Origin: Calliphora vicina
Taxonomy: Eukaryota; Arthropoda; Insecta; Diptera; Calliphoridae
DNA: 64,000 nucleotides
Direction: 5' to 3'
Assembly: GCF_958450345.1 (NCBI RefSeq)
Contig: NC_088780.1
Location: 134,988,226-135,052,225, forward strand
Every line of letters begins with the position of its first letter. Position 1 is the stretch's first letter. Both the position numbers and the translations under genes were made by a program. Below, in pieces: positions 46,844 through 59,620 of the stretch. A model generated the notes under the pieces. It searched no databases. It was given only the letters and a program-made list of their open reading frames with translations, and had not been told where the DNA came from.

Positions 46844-47945
46844 TTAAGCCAACACGCCAAAAGGAGCCTTCCTGTTCACTGGCACATAGAAGTCTCCAGC
46901 AACCATAAAGGAGTTTTTATCAGCACCCATGCGCACAGAACTGTAAGTGGCACCACAATCTTTGGCCACAGCATCCTGGTAATTTTCACACTTCACGGTG
47001 GCGAAATTATCCTGAGCAACAGCTTCGGCATAGTAAGTAACAGAGCGACCATGAGCACAAGCTCCAGCAATATCCAAAGGACAACCAGGTTGAGACTTGC
47101 CACCATTGGGATAGAAGGCACCCTTGCCAATGGGTTTTAAGAAACCCAAACCACCACCATTGGTTTGTATGGATTCCACGTAAAAAGCATCAGTGCTGGA
47201 CAAACGTTTCTTGGGTTTTTCGTAGTTGAATAAAGGTGAAGCAGGATCCAAGCCAATGATGGTATGAATTTGACCACTCTTAACATTCTTGCCAGCATAA
47301 CCAGCAACATGAGCACCCAAACTGTGTCCAATCACATACAAACTATCCAAAGACATGCCTTGGTTTTTCACCAAATAATCAATCATGCTGGCCACCTTTC
47401 TGCCTACCTTGGGCACCGCCAAAACGGAAGTGGCATAATCCACAGAACGAGCACGAGCCCAGTCGACGACAATAACGTTGTATTCGCCCAAACTCAACCA
47501 GGCATTGCGTATATCCTTGTTCATACCCGAGAGGCGACTTTGGACCCAGCCGTGTATTACAAATCTGGTAGGATGAGCAGGATTGAAATTGGATGCTTTT
47601 ATGGATTTGGCACTGGCGGTGATCTTTTTACCCTTGGTGGGATTCGATTTAGTATACAAATAGTATTTTACCGGGGCGGTGGTCAAACCAAAATCATCAA
47701 TATTTTCCATGGCCTCGAGATAGGACTCAGCAGCCTGCATGTCTACCCATTGGTAGGTGCCATCTTCTTGCGGAACATACCAGCCATTTTCACCATGGAT
47801 GCGTGTGTCATCCTCATCAAACACAGAAGCGGAAACTAAAAGTTTAATCAAATTATTAAATTAATGGATAAAGTTTTAATACTGCAATGATTTAGAGCTG
47901 CTTACCCGCTAAACAGCCCAGAGCTAAGAACCACAACACTTTCAT
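46844..47945 (-). CDS. Secreted lipase, phospholipase A1-like (paralogue 4, left copy)
   Basis: Exons 47945-47906 and 47835-46844, 70-nt intron; 343 residues. Signal peptide MKVLWFLALGCLA. Triad S185 (VIGHSLGAH), D210 (GLDPASPLF, with S where most paralogues have L), H275 (ACAHGR). The mature protein begins with an SASVFDEDD acidic stretch and carries an extra 'NIDDFG' insertion relative to paralogues 1-3, shared with 5-8. The product is identical to that of 58519-59620, and the DNA compared, including the intron, is the same. AATAAA on the minus strand (46822-46827) follows the stop by 17 nt; the other copy lacks it there. Lid and PLAT domain absent. Likely secreted digestive lipase; substrate unknown. 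Confidence 0.94.
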
Positions 47946-47982
47946 ATTTACGAATAATACATTCAGTGCTAATTTGCAGTCG

Positions 47983-48060
47983 TTTTATACTTTAAGTGTC
48001 CCCGTGGGTTCTTTGAAAATGTTTAGCATATTTTATCAGTTTTGTTTATCGTTGAGTATT
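47983..48060 (-). promoter_or_regulatory. Promoter module of lipase 4
   Basis: On the minus strand, reading towards the gene: two GATA-type sites (ACGATAAAC and CTGATAAA, within 48027-48060), CAAAGAACCCACGGGG (48000-48015) and TATAAAA (47983-47989), 38 nt before the ATG. Confidence 0.7.
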
Positions 48061-48889
48061 TTGTTATTTTATTTGGTCAATCATAGAAAATTGCATAGAT
48101 AGGTACTGTAAATAAAATTATTTTATTGGTGTGAGTCGAAGTTTAAATACCATGCAACAATGTGTGCAATATAAATTTTGATGAGTTACAGCACAGTATA
48201 GTAAAAAAAAATAAAAAATTTAAACAAAATCATTTAATGATTCCCATAATTTTCTTTCTTGTGATCTGCTGTACATATTACAAATGCCACCAAAAATTTT
48301 AGATGTTTTTTAAACCACTACACAATTGATGTAGTTGATGTGTTGTGGCTCCAGCAGTACAAATATGGTAGAAATTTTAAATTCTATGGAGAGGATTTTT
48401 TAAACATTTTTTAAGTAAAATTGTGAAATTATCCACATAATTTATGATAACTCAAAAAGAGTTAGTCCGATATTATTAAAATAAACTAAGAAAAGTTTAA
48501 GTTTATATAGCCTTTAATGCGTTTTAATTGGCTCAGTAGTTTTGGAGTTATAATAACAGACTGATGCAAAACATATATTTGTTTGTTTAAAAAAAAAAAT
48601 AATGAAAAATCGAAAACGGCAGAAATTGTTCAGATTTATTGCTTTAGCACAGGAACAAAATGGCGTATAGATCATAAAAATCGATTGATTCCTTTCGAAT
48701 TTATTTACGAATTATGTAAGTGAATTCGCTCATTTTCACAAAATTTTAGTTTTTCGTTTGATATACATAAAATTGAATAGTTAATGTTCTTCTTTTGAAT
48801 GATTGAATTTTGAAAACATTTTCCCCATGCTCTGTACAAATTTTTACACATATATTGCGTTTCAATCGGATCACTAGTTTCGGACTTAA

Positions 48890-49388
48890 CCCCTTGTGGA
48901 CCAAGGCTTTAAATCGTTGAAAAAGTTTATTTTTTTTATGAAATATTGAAAATAAGTTCAGGAAGTTATTAACAAAATTTTAACTTTGTGGAGGACCAGC
49001 AAGGAATCGAAATGGACCTACAAGGATCCGAAAGGGACCTGGGTCAGCATCAGCCAAAAGATAAAAAAAACTCATAGAGTTATGCTTAAATTTTATTAAT
49101 AGATTGATTAGTTTTGGAACTTTTATAACATTTTCTATTACAAGTCTATTTTATGGAATTTTACGAAACAGTATTTTTTATCATTACAACATAAATAAAC
49201 ACCACAAAGAGAACATGAAATAATTCACCGTTATTCTGGGTAAACGAGATTGACAATAGGCAAAACAAATATATTATTCCAAAGATAATAGTGTACTTCA
49301 AAGTACGTTTGGTCAAAAAGTGTCAAAGTATGTTTTGTTTTCATTTTGTAAGCTTATTATTGTTATGGTACTTATAAGTATCGTCGGG
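48890..49388 (+). mobile_element. piggyBac-type TTAA MITE, 499 bp
   Basis: TTAA on both sides (48886-48889, 49389-49392). Left end CCCCTTGTGGACC; relative of 43578-44082. Its inverted counterpart in the right arm is truncated (57291-57647), so it was present before the duplication. Confidence 0.75.
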
Positions 49389-50547
49389 TTAAAATAACAA
49401 ATAGAAGCAAAAAATATATTTTTTACGTGAAAATCTATATAGTGGATATCCAAGCCTTTTTGCTGTTGACCTGTGTAATTTTTGTTTCGTTATGTGAAGT
49501 TAAAATGAATTACCATATTTTTTTGTTTAATTAATTAAAGTATAAAAGCAATAAAATTTGGTATATATTAATAAATTGTTGTTTCATTTTACTTCTGAGA
49601 ATTTTTCTGTCACATCGGAATTGCAGATTTGGTCACTGAAATGTTTTAAAATAAAATTATAATAAGAAGAGATAGGCAAGATTGAAATATGTAAAACTAT
49701 AGCCTATATTTCTAAGTATTTGAAACAACAACAAATTTCAGAATATATTTTAACTATTTTTAAAAATCGACTTAAAAATAATGCTGGGAAAGCCTATAAT
49801 GTTTTGCTATGTGCAAAAATTTGTTTCAGAAATATATGTATGTCAAATATCCCTCAATCAAAATTTTTGATACTTCCCGTCACAAATTTAAACTTAGTTG
49901 TTTAATCAATTTTTGAGATTATTTTAATTTTACAGGTAGAACATTTCCATCTGAAAATTGCATGTGCATCATGTATTTTTTGAAAACAAATATTTGTATA
50001 ATTATGTATGTAGTCTAAAGATAATATAATTATATTTCAAATCCATCTTACATCAATAATATCAGACATCAGCTGCAAAAGATACGAATATGTAAAGATA
50101 CACAAGTCCATCAATAAGTCTTTTGGCTTCAAACCATATGTTAAATTCAATATACCAGCCATATATGTATGTTGAATAGTATAACTAGCGCCTCAAATAT
50201 CAATGGGATCTAAGACTTATTTAATTGAATCGGAAACATTTTGCGATAGGCGTAAGTGTCTAATTAGCTATTTATTATAAACGATTGACTGATGGCATAC
50301 AGTCCAAAGTTATAGATTAAAATAAGTTTGGTTATTGCGTATTACATTTTGTCCTGCACAGAAATTTGTTTTTCTTCTGATAAGTGCCAGTTAAAATAAT
50401 AATGCATGTCTGAATGATGGGTTTGAAATAATTAGAGGTTTACAAATTTTTTTTTAATCTTTTTAAGTTATGAAACTTTTATGAAAACATAAATAACATC
50501 TTTTGAATCTTTAAAATTGATATTTTTATGTAATGCAATTCGCTAAT

Positions 50548-50690
50548 CTTTGGATTTGTCAGCAATTCAACCAGCCTTGAAAGAAAGCAATGCACTCATA
50601 TGGTTTTCTTTGGATTTCTGTATTCTTTGGATTTTTCAGCTAATCAGCTAGCCTTGAACAAATAAGCCAATGCACTCTTGCGGTTTTATC
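50548..50690 (+). repeat. Degenerate ~87-bp tandem duplication upstream of lipase 5
   Basis: The series ctttggattt-tcag...ccttga...aatgcactc-t-tggtt starts at 50548 and again at 50635. The right arm carries it inverted near 55990-56115 with a 17-bp shorter spacer. Possibly a duplicated regulatory segment. Confidence 0.55.
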
Positions 50691-50820
50691 AAAATTAAGT
50701 TAGAGTACCTGTCATATCTTATCCCTTAGCCTTAGAAGAAAAATGCATATTTTGTGTCAAACATGTTTGTTTACATTATCAATGCGATTTTGTATGATTG
50801 TTCAAGCAACAAACAAAATA

Positions 50821-50897
50821 CTCAATGATAAACAAATCTGATAAATATGCTAACCAAAGAACCCACGGGGTTGGTAAAATGCATTCAAGGTATAAAA
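50821..50897 (+). promoter_or_regulatory. Promoter module of lipase 5
   Basis: Two GATA-type sites (ATGATAAAC, CTGATAAA in 50821-50853), CAAAGAACCCACGGGG (50855-50870), then TATAAAA (50891-50897), 37 nt before the ATG. Confidence 0.7.
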
Positions 50898-50934
50898 AGA
50901 TTTCTGCAATGCACTGAAAGTATTAGTCCTAAAA

Positions 50935-52025
50935 ATGAAAGTATTGTGGTGCTTAGCTCTTGGCTGTTTAGCGGGTAAGAATCTCAAAATCCTTGTATTC
51001 TTAGTTTTTTATTCTTATTATTTTTCATTTCAGTTTCCGCCTCTGTTTTCGATGAGGATGAAACTCGCATACATGGCGAAAATGGCTGGTATGTGCCCCA
51101 AGAAGATGGCACTTTTCAATGGGTAGACAGGCAAGTTGCCGAGTCCTATCTCGAAGCCATGGAAAATATCAATGATTTTGGTTTGACCACCAATCCGGTT
51201 AAATACTATTTGTATACCAAAACGAATCCCACTAAGGGTCAAAGGATTACAGCCAATGAAAAATCCATAAAAGAATCAAACTTTAATCCTGCCCATCCCA
51301 CCAGATTTGTAATACACGGCTGGAACCAAAGCCGCCTGTCAGGAATGAATAAGAATATATGCAATGCCTGGTTGAGTGTGGGTTTCTACAACATTATTGT
51401 CGTCGACTGGGCTCGAGCTCGTTCTGTTGAATATGTCACCTCTGTTTTGGCTGTTCCCAAGGTTGGTGCAAAGGTGGCCGGTATGATTGATTACTTGGTG
51501 GAAAACCACGGCATGTCTTTGGATAACTTGTATGTGATTGGTCACAGTTTGGGTGCTCATGTTGCTGGTTATGCTGGCAAGAATGTTAAAACTGGTGATA
51601 TTCACGCCATTGTTGGTTTGGATCCTGCATTGCCATTGTTCAGCTATGATAAGCCTGAGGAACGTCTATGCAGTACCGATGCTTTCTATGTGGAATCCAT
51701 TCAAACCGATGGAGGTGGTTTGGGTTTTTTGAAACCCATTGGCAAGGGTGCATTCTATCCCAATGGTGGCAAGTCTCAACCTGGTTGTCCTTTGGATATT
51801 ACTGGTGCCTGTGCTCATGCTCGTTCTGTTAAATACTATGCTGAAGCTGTTGCTGAGGATAATTTTGCCACCATGAAGTGTGACAATTACCAGGATGCTG
51901 TGGCCAAAGATTGTGGTACCAAATTTAGCTCTGTACGCATGGGTGCTGATAAAAATGCCTTCATGGTTGCTGGTGACTTCTATGTACCAGTGAACAGGAA
52001 GGCTCCTTTTGGTGTGTTGGCTTAA
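50935..52025 (+). CDS. Secreted lipase, phospholipase A1-like (paralogue 5, left copy)
   Basis: Exons 50935-50974 and 51034-52025 with a 59-nt GT..AG intron; 343 residues. Signal peptide MKVLWCLALGCLA. Triad S185, D210 (GLDPALPLF), H275 (ACAHAR). Two cysteines are new relative to paralogue 4: C123 (NICNAW for DIRNAW) and C226 (RLCSTD for RLSSTD). The motif ARSVEYVTS replaces ARSVDYATS. It is divergently placed from lipase 4 and identical in product to the gene at 54656-55746. Lid and PLAT domain absent. Likely a secreted lipid hydrolase; whether C123 and C226 form a disulfide is unknown. Confidence 0.94.
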
Positions 52026-52330
52026 TTTGTTTTTAGTTGTTCTTAAAATATTTATCTCTACAAAGTTAACAAATCTTTATGTTAATTAATTGGATTTCTA
52101 ACTGCGTACATACAGCCCCGCAATATTTCATACACAGTGAAGCTTTACTATGTAAAGTTTGGTTAAATAGTTATTAGTTTTTTACTGTAGCTTTGAGTGA
52201 TTACCACACACTTTTTACACATTAAAATATAAATACTTTTTATTGTATGAAAAAGAAATACTTGTATTATTTTGATTTTTTACTTGTATGGATTCTTCCG
52301 TTACAATGAATTATTTAAAACTGAATATTA

Positions 52331-54344
52331 TCTGAAAGTGTACATTAAAAAATAAATACTTTTTATTGTATGAAAAAAATGCTTGTATTATTTTGATTTT
52401 TACCAATGACCTAAAATGTCTTACTTAAAGGTAATTTCATTGCTAAATTTCGATTTTTTCAGTTTATTCAATAAACTAAACCGTTTTTGAGTTACGCGAA
52501 TATATGTTGTGCAACCTCCTCCATTTTCGAAATAACTGTATATCTCGAAAATACGAGCTAACAAAAAAACGGTCAGCACCATTGAATTCAGCGTACCCGA
52601 ATTAGTTTATCCCACCGGGTTAAGAACAAGAATATTGATGTTAGAAATTGATTCGTCTTCGGATGACGATACAGAAAGTGACAGCATATGCGCAAATATA
52701 AAATTACAGATCTCCATAAGAGGATGTGGATATAAATTTACTGAATTACTGACATGCAAAAAAGTACAATACGCACTTTCTAAAACAATTTGCGTACATT
52801 AACCACGCTGCACAGTGGTATATTTGGAAAAAATAGAGGGAAATAAATATGTAACTTCTAAACGGTAAGTCCGATTTGAATGAAGTTGCACATGCACAAA
52901 GACGAAGCGGTTTTCAGTTTATGTTTTGAACTTGGAGCTCATGGGCCCAACAGGGGCGCGACCAAGGGTCCTCAAAGTAGGACACCTCGGATATGTTACA
53001 TTTTTAAAACGATCCTATTTCTTCGTTTGTGTTCGAATTTCAAAAAAATTACATACATATTAGCTATCAATTATCTCATACAGCTTAGGAGATATTCGCA
53101 CTTGAAAACAGTGGATCCAAATATTTCCCGATTTTCTCCAATTTTCCTTTATTTTACTCCAATAACACATGTATATGTCAAATGGAAAAAGAACTGTTTA
53201 AAAATAATGACTAAGTCCAAAGTTATATGCATTTGAATTTAAAAAATTTTAAAAAGGCGATTTTTCGCTATTTTTTTTTGTGAAAAAGGTACTTTTTTTC
53301 TTTTTAAGTTATCGAAAAAAATTTCTAAGAGGATATATAAGGAATTTATACTTTTTGAAAAGTTAACTTTTCATAAAATATATTAAAAGAAAAAAAATTT
53401 GAAAATTTTTGATACCGATGGGACCAGTTCCTAAAACGTCTATTTTTTATGTAAAATTTAAATTTAGGGCAAAAATTCTCAAATCGCATATTCGATATCA
53501 AAATATAGTAACCGATTTTAGATGTTGCAATATGTTTTTAATTATTTTATAAAGGGTTTCGATAACCCCGACCCTGGTATGGATATTATAGCTAAAAGGC
53601 TAAAAATTCCCATTTTTGAGATTTTTAAAAAATTTTTGGGAAATTGGCTAATAACAAATTTCAAAATTTGTTTACATTTTTCTTTTTTAAATAAAAAATT
53701 CTATATAATTGTGAAATTTCATTAAAAACTATTCATAAATAAAAATTTAATTTCTATTTGAAAAATTTGTATCCATGGAAAAATTCAATAAAAACCATTT
53801 TTGTCATATTTTTCAAAAAAGTATTCCATGAATTTAATAATTTTAACTGTCAACTGTCATTTTTGAAAAATAGACAAAATGCCCTATCCATTGATATAAT
53901 ATGTCTACATTGTCTTTTTTACGTGGCAAATTAATTAGGGAAAATTTAACAACTCGCTGAGAATTTTCCTATCACTGTTATTTATTTATTTACATTCATA
54001 AAAACTCTGTTAGGTAGGAAACATACTTTTTTATGAATTTCTATGTTATGTAAATTCTCTGCGACAATTTTTTATTTTGCTATATTAAAACATTTTTTTC
54101 TCCAGAAATGTCAAGATAATTTTTTCCATTTGACATCCATATCGAATATACTTTGTTAACTGTTAAAATTCATTTACATATTCTGAAAAATGTGTTTCCT
54201 GTTATCAAAAACGCCGGAGCCATAATATACATCTCTTTATTTTTAAAAAATTTCCATTACATTGACAGTATTTAAATACATGGTAAAATATTCTGCAAAT
54301 TATACGGAAAAATTTGTTATTAGCTGTGGAATTTAGTCCCCATT
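52331..54344. other. Spacer of the inverted duplication
   Basis: About 2 kb of DNA between the arms without a gene. 52331-52400 holds a second partial copy of the 'aataaatactttttattgta' sequence found at the arm end. 52813-53958 is a truncated foldback element (below). The remainder is AT-rich. Confidence 0.7.
52813..53958. mobile_element. Foldback element copy, right end missing
   Basis: Begins CAGTGGTATATTTGG and follows 25728-26780 closely ('aaacggtaagtccgattt', 'gggcgcgaccaagggtcctc'). Homology stops at about 53958, before the right inverted repeat, so this copy is truncated. Confidence 0.75.
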
Positions 54345-54655
54345 TTATTAAAAAGATTATAAAAAATTCACTGTAAAGGAAGTATCTATAGAAGTAAAAT
54401 ATCAAAATAATACAAGTATTTTTTTTTTTTCATACAATAAAAAGTATTTATATTTTCATGTGTAAAAAGTGTGTGGTAATCACTCAAAGCTACAGTAAAA
54501 AACTAATAACTATTTAACCAAACTTTACATAGTAAAGCTTCACTGTGTATGAAATATTGCGGGGCTGTATGTAAGCAGACAGAAATCCAATTAAATTAAC
54601 ATAAAGTTTTGTTAACTTTGTAGAGATAAATATTTTAAGAACAACTAAAAACAAA

Positions 54656-55746
54656 TTAAGCCAACACACCAAAAGGAGCCTTCCTGTTCACTGGTACATA
54701 GAAGTCACCAGCAACCATGAAGGCATTTTTATCAGCACCCATGCGTACAGAGCTAAATTTGGTACCACAATCTTTGGCCACAGCATCCTGGTAATTGTCA
54801 CACTTCATGGTGGCAAAATTATCCTCAGCAACAGCTTCAGCATAGTATTTAACAGAACGAGCATGAGCACAGGCACCAGTAATATCCAAAGGACAACCAG
54901 GTTGAGACTTGCCACCATTGGGATAGAATGCACCCTTGCCAATGGGTTTCAAAAAACCCAAACCACCTCCATCGGTTTGAATGGATTCCACATAGAAAGC
55001 ATCGGTACTGCATAGACGTTCCTCAGGCTTATCATAGCTGAACAATGGCAATGCAGGATCCAAACCAACAATGGCGTGAATATCACCAGTTTTAACATTC
55101 TTGCCAGCATAACCAGCAACATGAGCACCCAAACTGTGACCAATCACATACAAGTTATCCAAAGACATGCCGTGGTTTTCCACCAAGTAATCAATCATAC
55201 CGGCCACCTTTGCACCAACCTTGGGAACAGCCAAAACAGAGGTGACATATTCAACAGAACGAGCTCGAGCCCAGTCGACGACAATAATGTTGTAGAAACC
55301 CACACTCAACCAGGCATTGCATATATTCTTATTCATTCCTGACAGGCGGCTTTGGTTCCAGCCGTGTATTACAAATCTGGTGGGATGGGCAGGATTAAAG
55401 TTTGATTCTTTTATGGATTTTTCATTGGCTGTAATCCTTTGACCCTTAGTGGGATTCGTTTTGGTATACAAATAGTATTTAACCGGATTGGTGGTCAAAC
55501 CAAAATCATTGATATTTTCCATGGCTTCGAGATAGGACTCGGCAACTTGCCTGTCTACCCATTGAAAAGTGCCATCTTCTTGGGGCACATACCAGCCATT
55601 TTCGCCATGTATGCGAGTTTCATCCTCATCGAAAACAGAGGCGGAAACTGAAATGAAAAATAATAAGAATAAAAAACTAAGAATACAAGGATTTTGAGAT
55701 TCTTACCCGCTAAACAGCCAAGAGCTAAGCACCACAATACTTTCAT
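54656..55746 (-). CDS. Secreted lipase, phospholipase A1-like (paralogue 5, right copy)
   Basis: Exons 55746-55707 and 55647-54656 on the minus strand with a 59-nt intron; 343 residues, the same protein as 50935-52025, including C123 and C226, S185, D210 and H275. All stretches compared were identical at the DNA level, including the intron and about 290 bp upstream of the ATG. It faces lipase 7 head to head, as lipase 5 faces lipase 4 in the other arm. Being a recent duplicate under the same promoter, it presumably doubles dosage. Confidence 0.94.
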
Positions 55747-55783
55747 TTTTAGGACTAATACTTTCAGTGCATTGCAGAAATCT

Positions 55784-55860
55784 TTTTATACCTTGAATGC
55801 ATTTTACCAACCCCGTGGGTTCTTTGGTTAGCATATTTATCAGATTTGTTTATCATTGAG
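55784..55860 (-). promoter_or_regulatory. Promoter module of lipase 6
   Basis: Same as for lipase 5, inverted: TATAAAA (55784-55790), CAAAGAACCCACGGGG (55811-55826) and the GATA-type pair (55828-55860). Confidence 0.7.
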
Positions 55861-57290
55861 TATTTTGTTTGTTGCTTGAACAATCATACAAAATCGCATT
55901 GATAATGTAAACAAACATGTTTGACACAAAATATGCATTTTTCTTCTAAGGCTAAGGGATAAGATATGACAGGTACTCTAACTTAATTTTGATAAAACCG
56001 CAAGAGTGCATTGGCTTCTTTGTTCAAGGCTAGCTGATTAGCTGAAAAATCCAAAGAAAATCATATGAGTGCATTGCTTTCTTTCAAGGCTGGTTGAATT
56101 GCTGACAAATCCAAAGAATAGCGAATTGCATTTCATAAAAATAACAATTTTGAAGATTCAAAAGATGTTATTTATGTTTTCATAAAAGTTTCATAACTTA
56201 ATAAGATTAAAAAAAATTTAGTAAACCTCTAATTATTTCAAACCCATCATTCAGACTTGCATTATTATTTTAACTGGCACTTATCAGAAGAAAAACAAAT
56301 TTCTGTGCAGGACAAAATGTAATACGCAATAACCAAACTTATTTTAATCTATAACTTTGGACTGTATGCCATCAGTCAATCGTTTATAATAAATAGCTAA
56401 TTAGACACTTACGCCTATCGCAAAATGTTTCCGATTCAATTAAATAAATCTTAGATCCCATTGATATTTGAGGCGCTAGTTATACTATCCAACATATATG
56501 TATGGCTGGTATATTGAATTTAACATTTGGTTTGAAGCCAAAATACTTATTGATCATATTAGCTAAGCACATATGTATACACTTGTGTATCTTTACATAT
56601 TCGTATCTTTTGCAGCTGATGTCTGATATTATTGATGTAAGATGGATTTTAAATATAATTATATTCTCTTTAGACTACATACATAATTAAACAAATATTT
56701 GTTTTCAAAAAATGCATTCATGATGCACATGCAATTTTCAGATGGAAATGTTCTGCCTGTAAAATTAAAATAATCTCAAAAATTGATTAAACAACTAAGT
56801 TTAAATTTGTGACGGGAAGTACCACAAATTTTGATTGAGGGATATTTGACATACATATATTTCTGAAACAAATTTTTGCACATAGCAAAACATTACAGGC
56901 TTTCCCAGCATTATTTTTAAGTCGATTTTTAAAAATAGTTAAAAGACGTTCTGAAATTTGTTGTTGTTTCAAATACTTAGAAATATAGGCTATAGTTTTA
57001 CATATTTCAATCTTGCCTATCTCTTCTTATTATAATTTTATTTTAAAACATTTCAGTGACCAAATCTGCAATTCCGATGTGACAGAAAAATTCTCAGAAG
57101 TAAAATGAAACAACAACAACAATTTATTAATATATACCAAATTTTATTGCTTTTATACTTTAATTAATTAAACAAAAAAATATGGTAATTCATTTTAACT
57201 TCACATAACCAAACAAAAATAACACAGGTCAACAGCAAAAAAAGGCTTGGATATCCACTATATAGATTTTCACGTAAAAAATATAATCTC

Positions 57291-57647
57291 GCAATCTCGC
57301 TTAGCCAGAATATCAGTGAATTATTTCATGTTCTCTTTGTGGTGTTTTTTTATGTTGTAATGATAAAAAAATACTGTTTCCATAAAATAGACTTGTAATA
57401 GAAAATGTTGTAAAAGTTCCAAAAATAATCAATCTATTAATAAAATTTAAGCAAAAATCTATGAGTTTTTTATCTTTTGGCTGATGCTGACCCAGGTCTC
57501 TTTCGGATGCTTGTAGGTCCATTTCGGTTCCTTGCTGGTCCTCCACAAAGTTAAAATTTTGTGGATAACTTCCTGAAGTCCTTATTTCCAATATTTCATA
57601 AAAAAAATTAACTTTTTCAACGATTTAAAACCTTGGTCCACAAGGGG
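57291..57647 (-). mobile_element. Truncated piggyBac-type MITE in the right arm
   Basis: Ends at 57647 before TTAA (57648-57651) like its left-arm counterpart 48890-49388, but the other end is lost: about 150 bp between the 'caatctcg' stretch and the flank are missing. Confidence 0.7.
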
Positions 57648-58407
57648 TTAAGTCCAAAACTACTGAGCCGATTAAAACGCAATATTTATGTAAAAATTTG
57701 TACAGAGCATGGGGAAAATGTTTTCAAAATTCAATCATTCAAAAGAAGAACATTAACTACTCAATTTTATGTATATCAAACAAAAAACTAAAATTTTGTG
57801 AAAATGAGCGAATTCACTTACATAATTTGTAAATAAGTTAGAAAGGAATCAATCGATTTTTATGATCTATATGCCATTTTGTTCCTGTTACATGTGGCTT
57901 TGTGATAAAGCAATAAATCTGAACAATTTCTGCCGTTTTCGATTTTTCATTACTTTTTTTTTTTAAACAAACAAATATATTTTTGCATCAGTCTGTTATT
58001 ATAACTCCAAAACTACTGAGCCAATTAAAACGCAATATATAAACGCATTAAAGGCTATATAAACTTAAACTTTTCTTAGTTTATTTTAATAATATCGGAC
58101 TAACTCTTTTTGAGTTATCATAAATTATGTGGATAATTTCACTATTTGGACTGCTGGAGCCACAACACATCAACTACATCAATTGTGTAGTGGTTTAAAA
58201 AACCTCTAAAATTTTTGGTGGCATTTGTAATATGTACAGCAGATCACAAGAAAGAAAATTATGGGAATCATTAAATGATTTTGTTTAAATTTTTTATTAC
58301 TTTACTCTGCATGGTATTTAAACTTCGACTCACACCAATAAAATAATTTTATTTACAGTACCTATCTATGCAATTTTCTATGATTGACCAAATAAAATAA
58401 CAAAATA

Positions 58408-58481
58408 CTCAACGATAAACAAAACTGATAAAATATGCTAAACATTTTCAAAGAACCCACGGGGACACTTAAAGTATAAAA
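58408..58481 (+). promoter_or_regulatory. Promoter module of lipase 7
   Basis: GATA-type pair (ACGATAAAC, CTGATAAA; 58408-58441), CAAAGAACCCACGGGG (58449-58464), TATAAAA (58475-58481), 37 nt before the ATG. Confidence 0.7.
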
Positions 58482-58518
58482 CGACTGCAAATTAGCACTG
58501 AATGTATTATTCGTAAAT

Positions 58519-59620
58519 ATGAAAGTGTTGTGGTTCTTAGCTCTGGGCTGTTTAGCGGGTAAGCAGCTCTAAATCATTGCAGTATTAAAACTTTATCCAT
58601 TAATTTAATAATTTGATTAAACTTTTAGTTTCCGCTTCTGTGTTTGATGAGGATGACACACGCATCCATGGTGAAAATGGCTGGTATGTTCCGCAAGAAG
58701 ATGGCACCTACCAATGGGTAGACATGCAGGCTGCTGAGTCCTATCTCGAGGCCATGGAAAATATTGATGATTTTGGTTTGACCACCGCCCCGGTAAAATA
58801 CTATTTGTATACTAAATCGAATCCCACCAAGGGTAAAAAGATCACCGCCAGTGCCAAATCCATAAAAGCATCCAATTTCAATCCTGCTCATCCTACCAGA
58901 TTTGTAATACACGGCTGGGTCCAAAGTCGCCTCTCGGGTATGAACAAGGATATACGCAATGCCTGGTTGAGTTTGGGCGAATACAACGTTATTGTCGTCG
59001 ACTGGGCTCGTGCTCGTTCTGTGGATTATGCCACTTCCGTTTTGGCGGTGCCCAAGGTAGGCAGAAAGGTGGCCAGCATGATTGATTATTTGGTGAAAAA
59101 CCAAGGCATGTCTTTGGATAGTTTGTATGTGATTGGACACAGTTTGGGTGCTCATGTTGCTGGTTATGCTGGCAAGAATGTTAAGAGTGGTCAAATTCAT
59201 ACCATCATTGGCTTGGATCCTGCTTCACCTTTATTCAACTACGAAAAACCCAAGAAACGTTTGTCCAGCACTGATGCTTTTTACGTGGAATCCATACAAA
59301 CCAATGGTGGTGGTTTGGGTTTCTTAAAACCCATTGGCAAGGGTGCCTTCTATCCCAATGGTGGCAAGTCTCAACCTGGTTGTCCTTTGGATATTGCTGG
59401 AGCTTGTGCTCATGGTCGCTCTGTTACTTACTATGCCGAAGCTGTTGCTCAGGATAATTTCGCCACCGTGAAGTGTGAAAATTACCAGGATGCTGTGGCC
59501 AAAGATTGTGGTGCCACTTACAGTTCTGTGCGCATGGGTGCTGATAAAAACTCCTTCATGGTTGCTGGTGACTTCTATGTGCCAGTGAATAGGAAGGCTC
59601 CTTTTGGCGTGTTGGCTTAA
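58519..59620 (+). CDS. Secreted lipase, phospholipase A1-like (paralogue 4, right copy)
   Basis: Exons 58519-58558 and 58629-59620 with a 70-nt intron; 343 residues, same product as 46844-47945 (S185, D210, H275; signal peptide MKVLWFLALGCLA). The compared coding and intron sequence is identical and the promoter matches for about 270 bp upstream; beyond that a ~45-bp indel separates the copies. The 3' flank diverges about 18 nt after the stop, and the AATAAA that lipase 4 has there is changed, so the two mRNAs probably use different polyadenylation sites. Confidence 0.94.

Larger units (their letters stand above)
46795..52330. repeat. Inverted duplication, left arm (lipases 4 and 5)
   Basis: Inverted counterpart of about 54345-59672. 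It contains lipase 4 (minus), a TTAA MITE and lipase 5 (plus). Genes and proximal promoters appear identical to the other arm by eye; intergenic DNA differs by substitutions and small indels. From lipase 4 stop to lipase 5 stop this arm is 217 bp longer, about 150 bp of which is a deletion in the other arm's MITE. Confidence 0.93.

Noticed and set aside
47264..47839. Long antisense ORFs (up to 191 codons) opposite the lipase exons
   Set aside because: They lie fully within lipase exon 2 on the other strand in every paralogue and follow from its codon composition; no start context or homology supports them.
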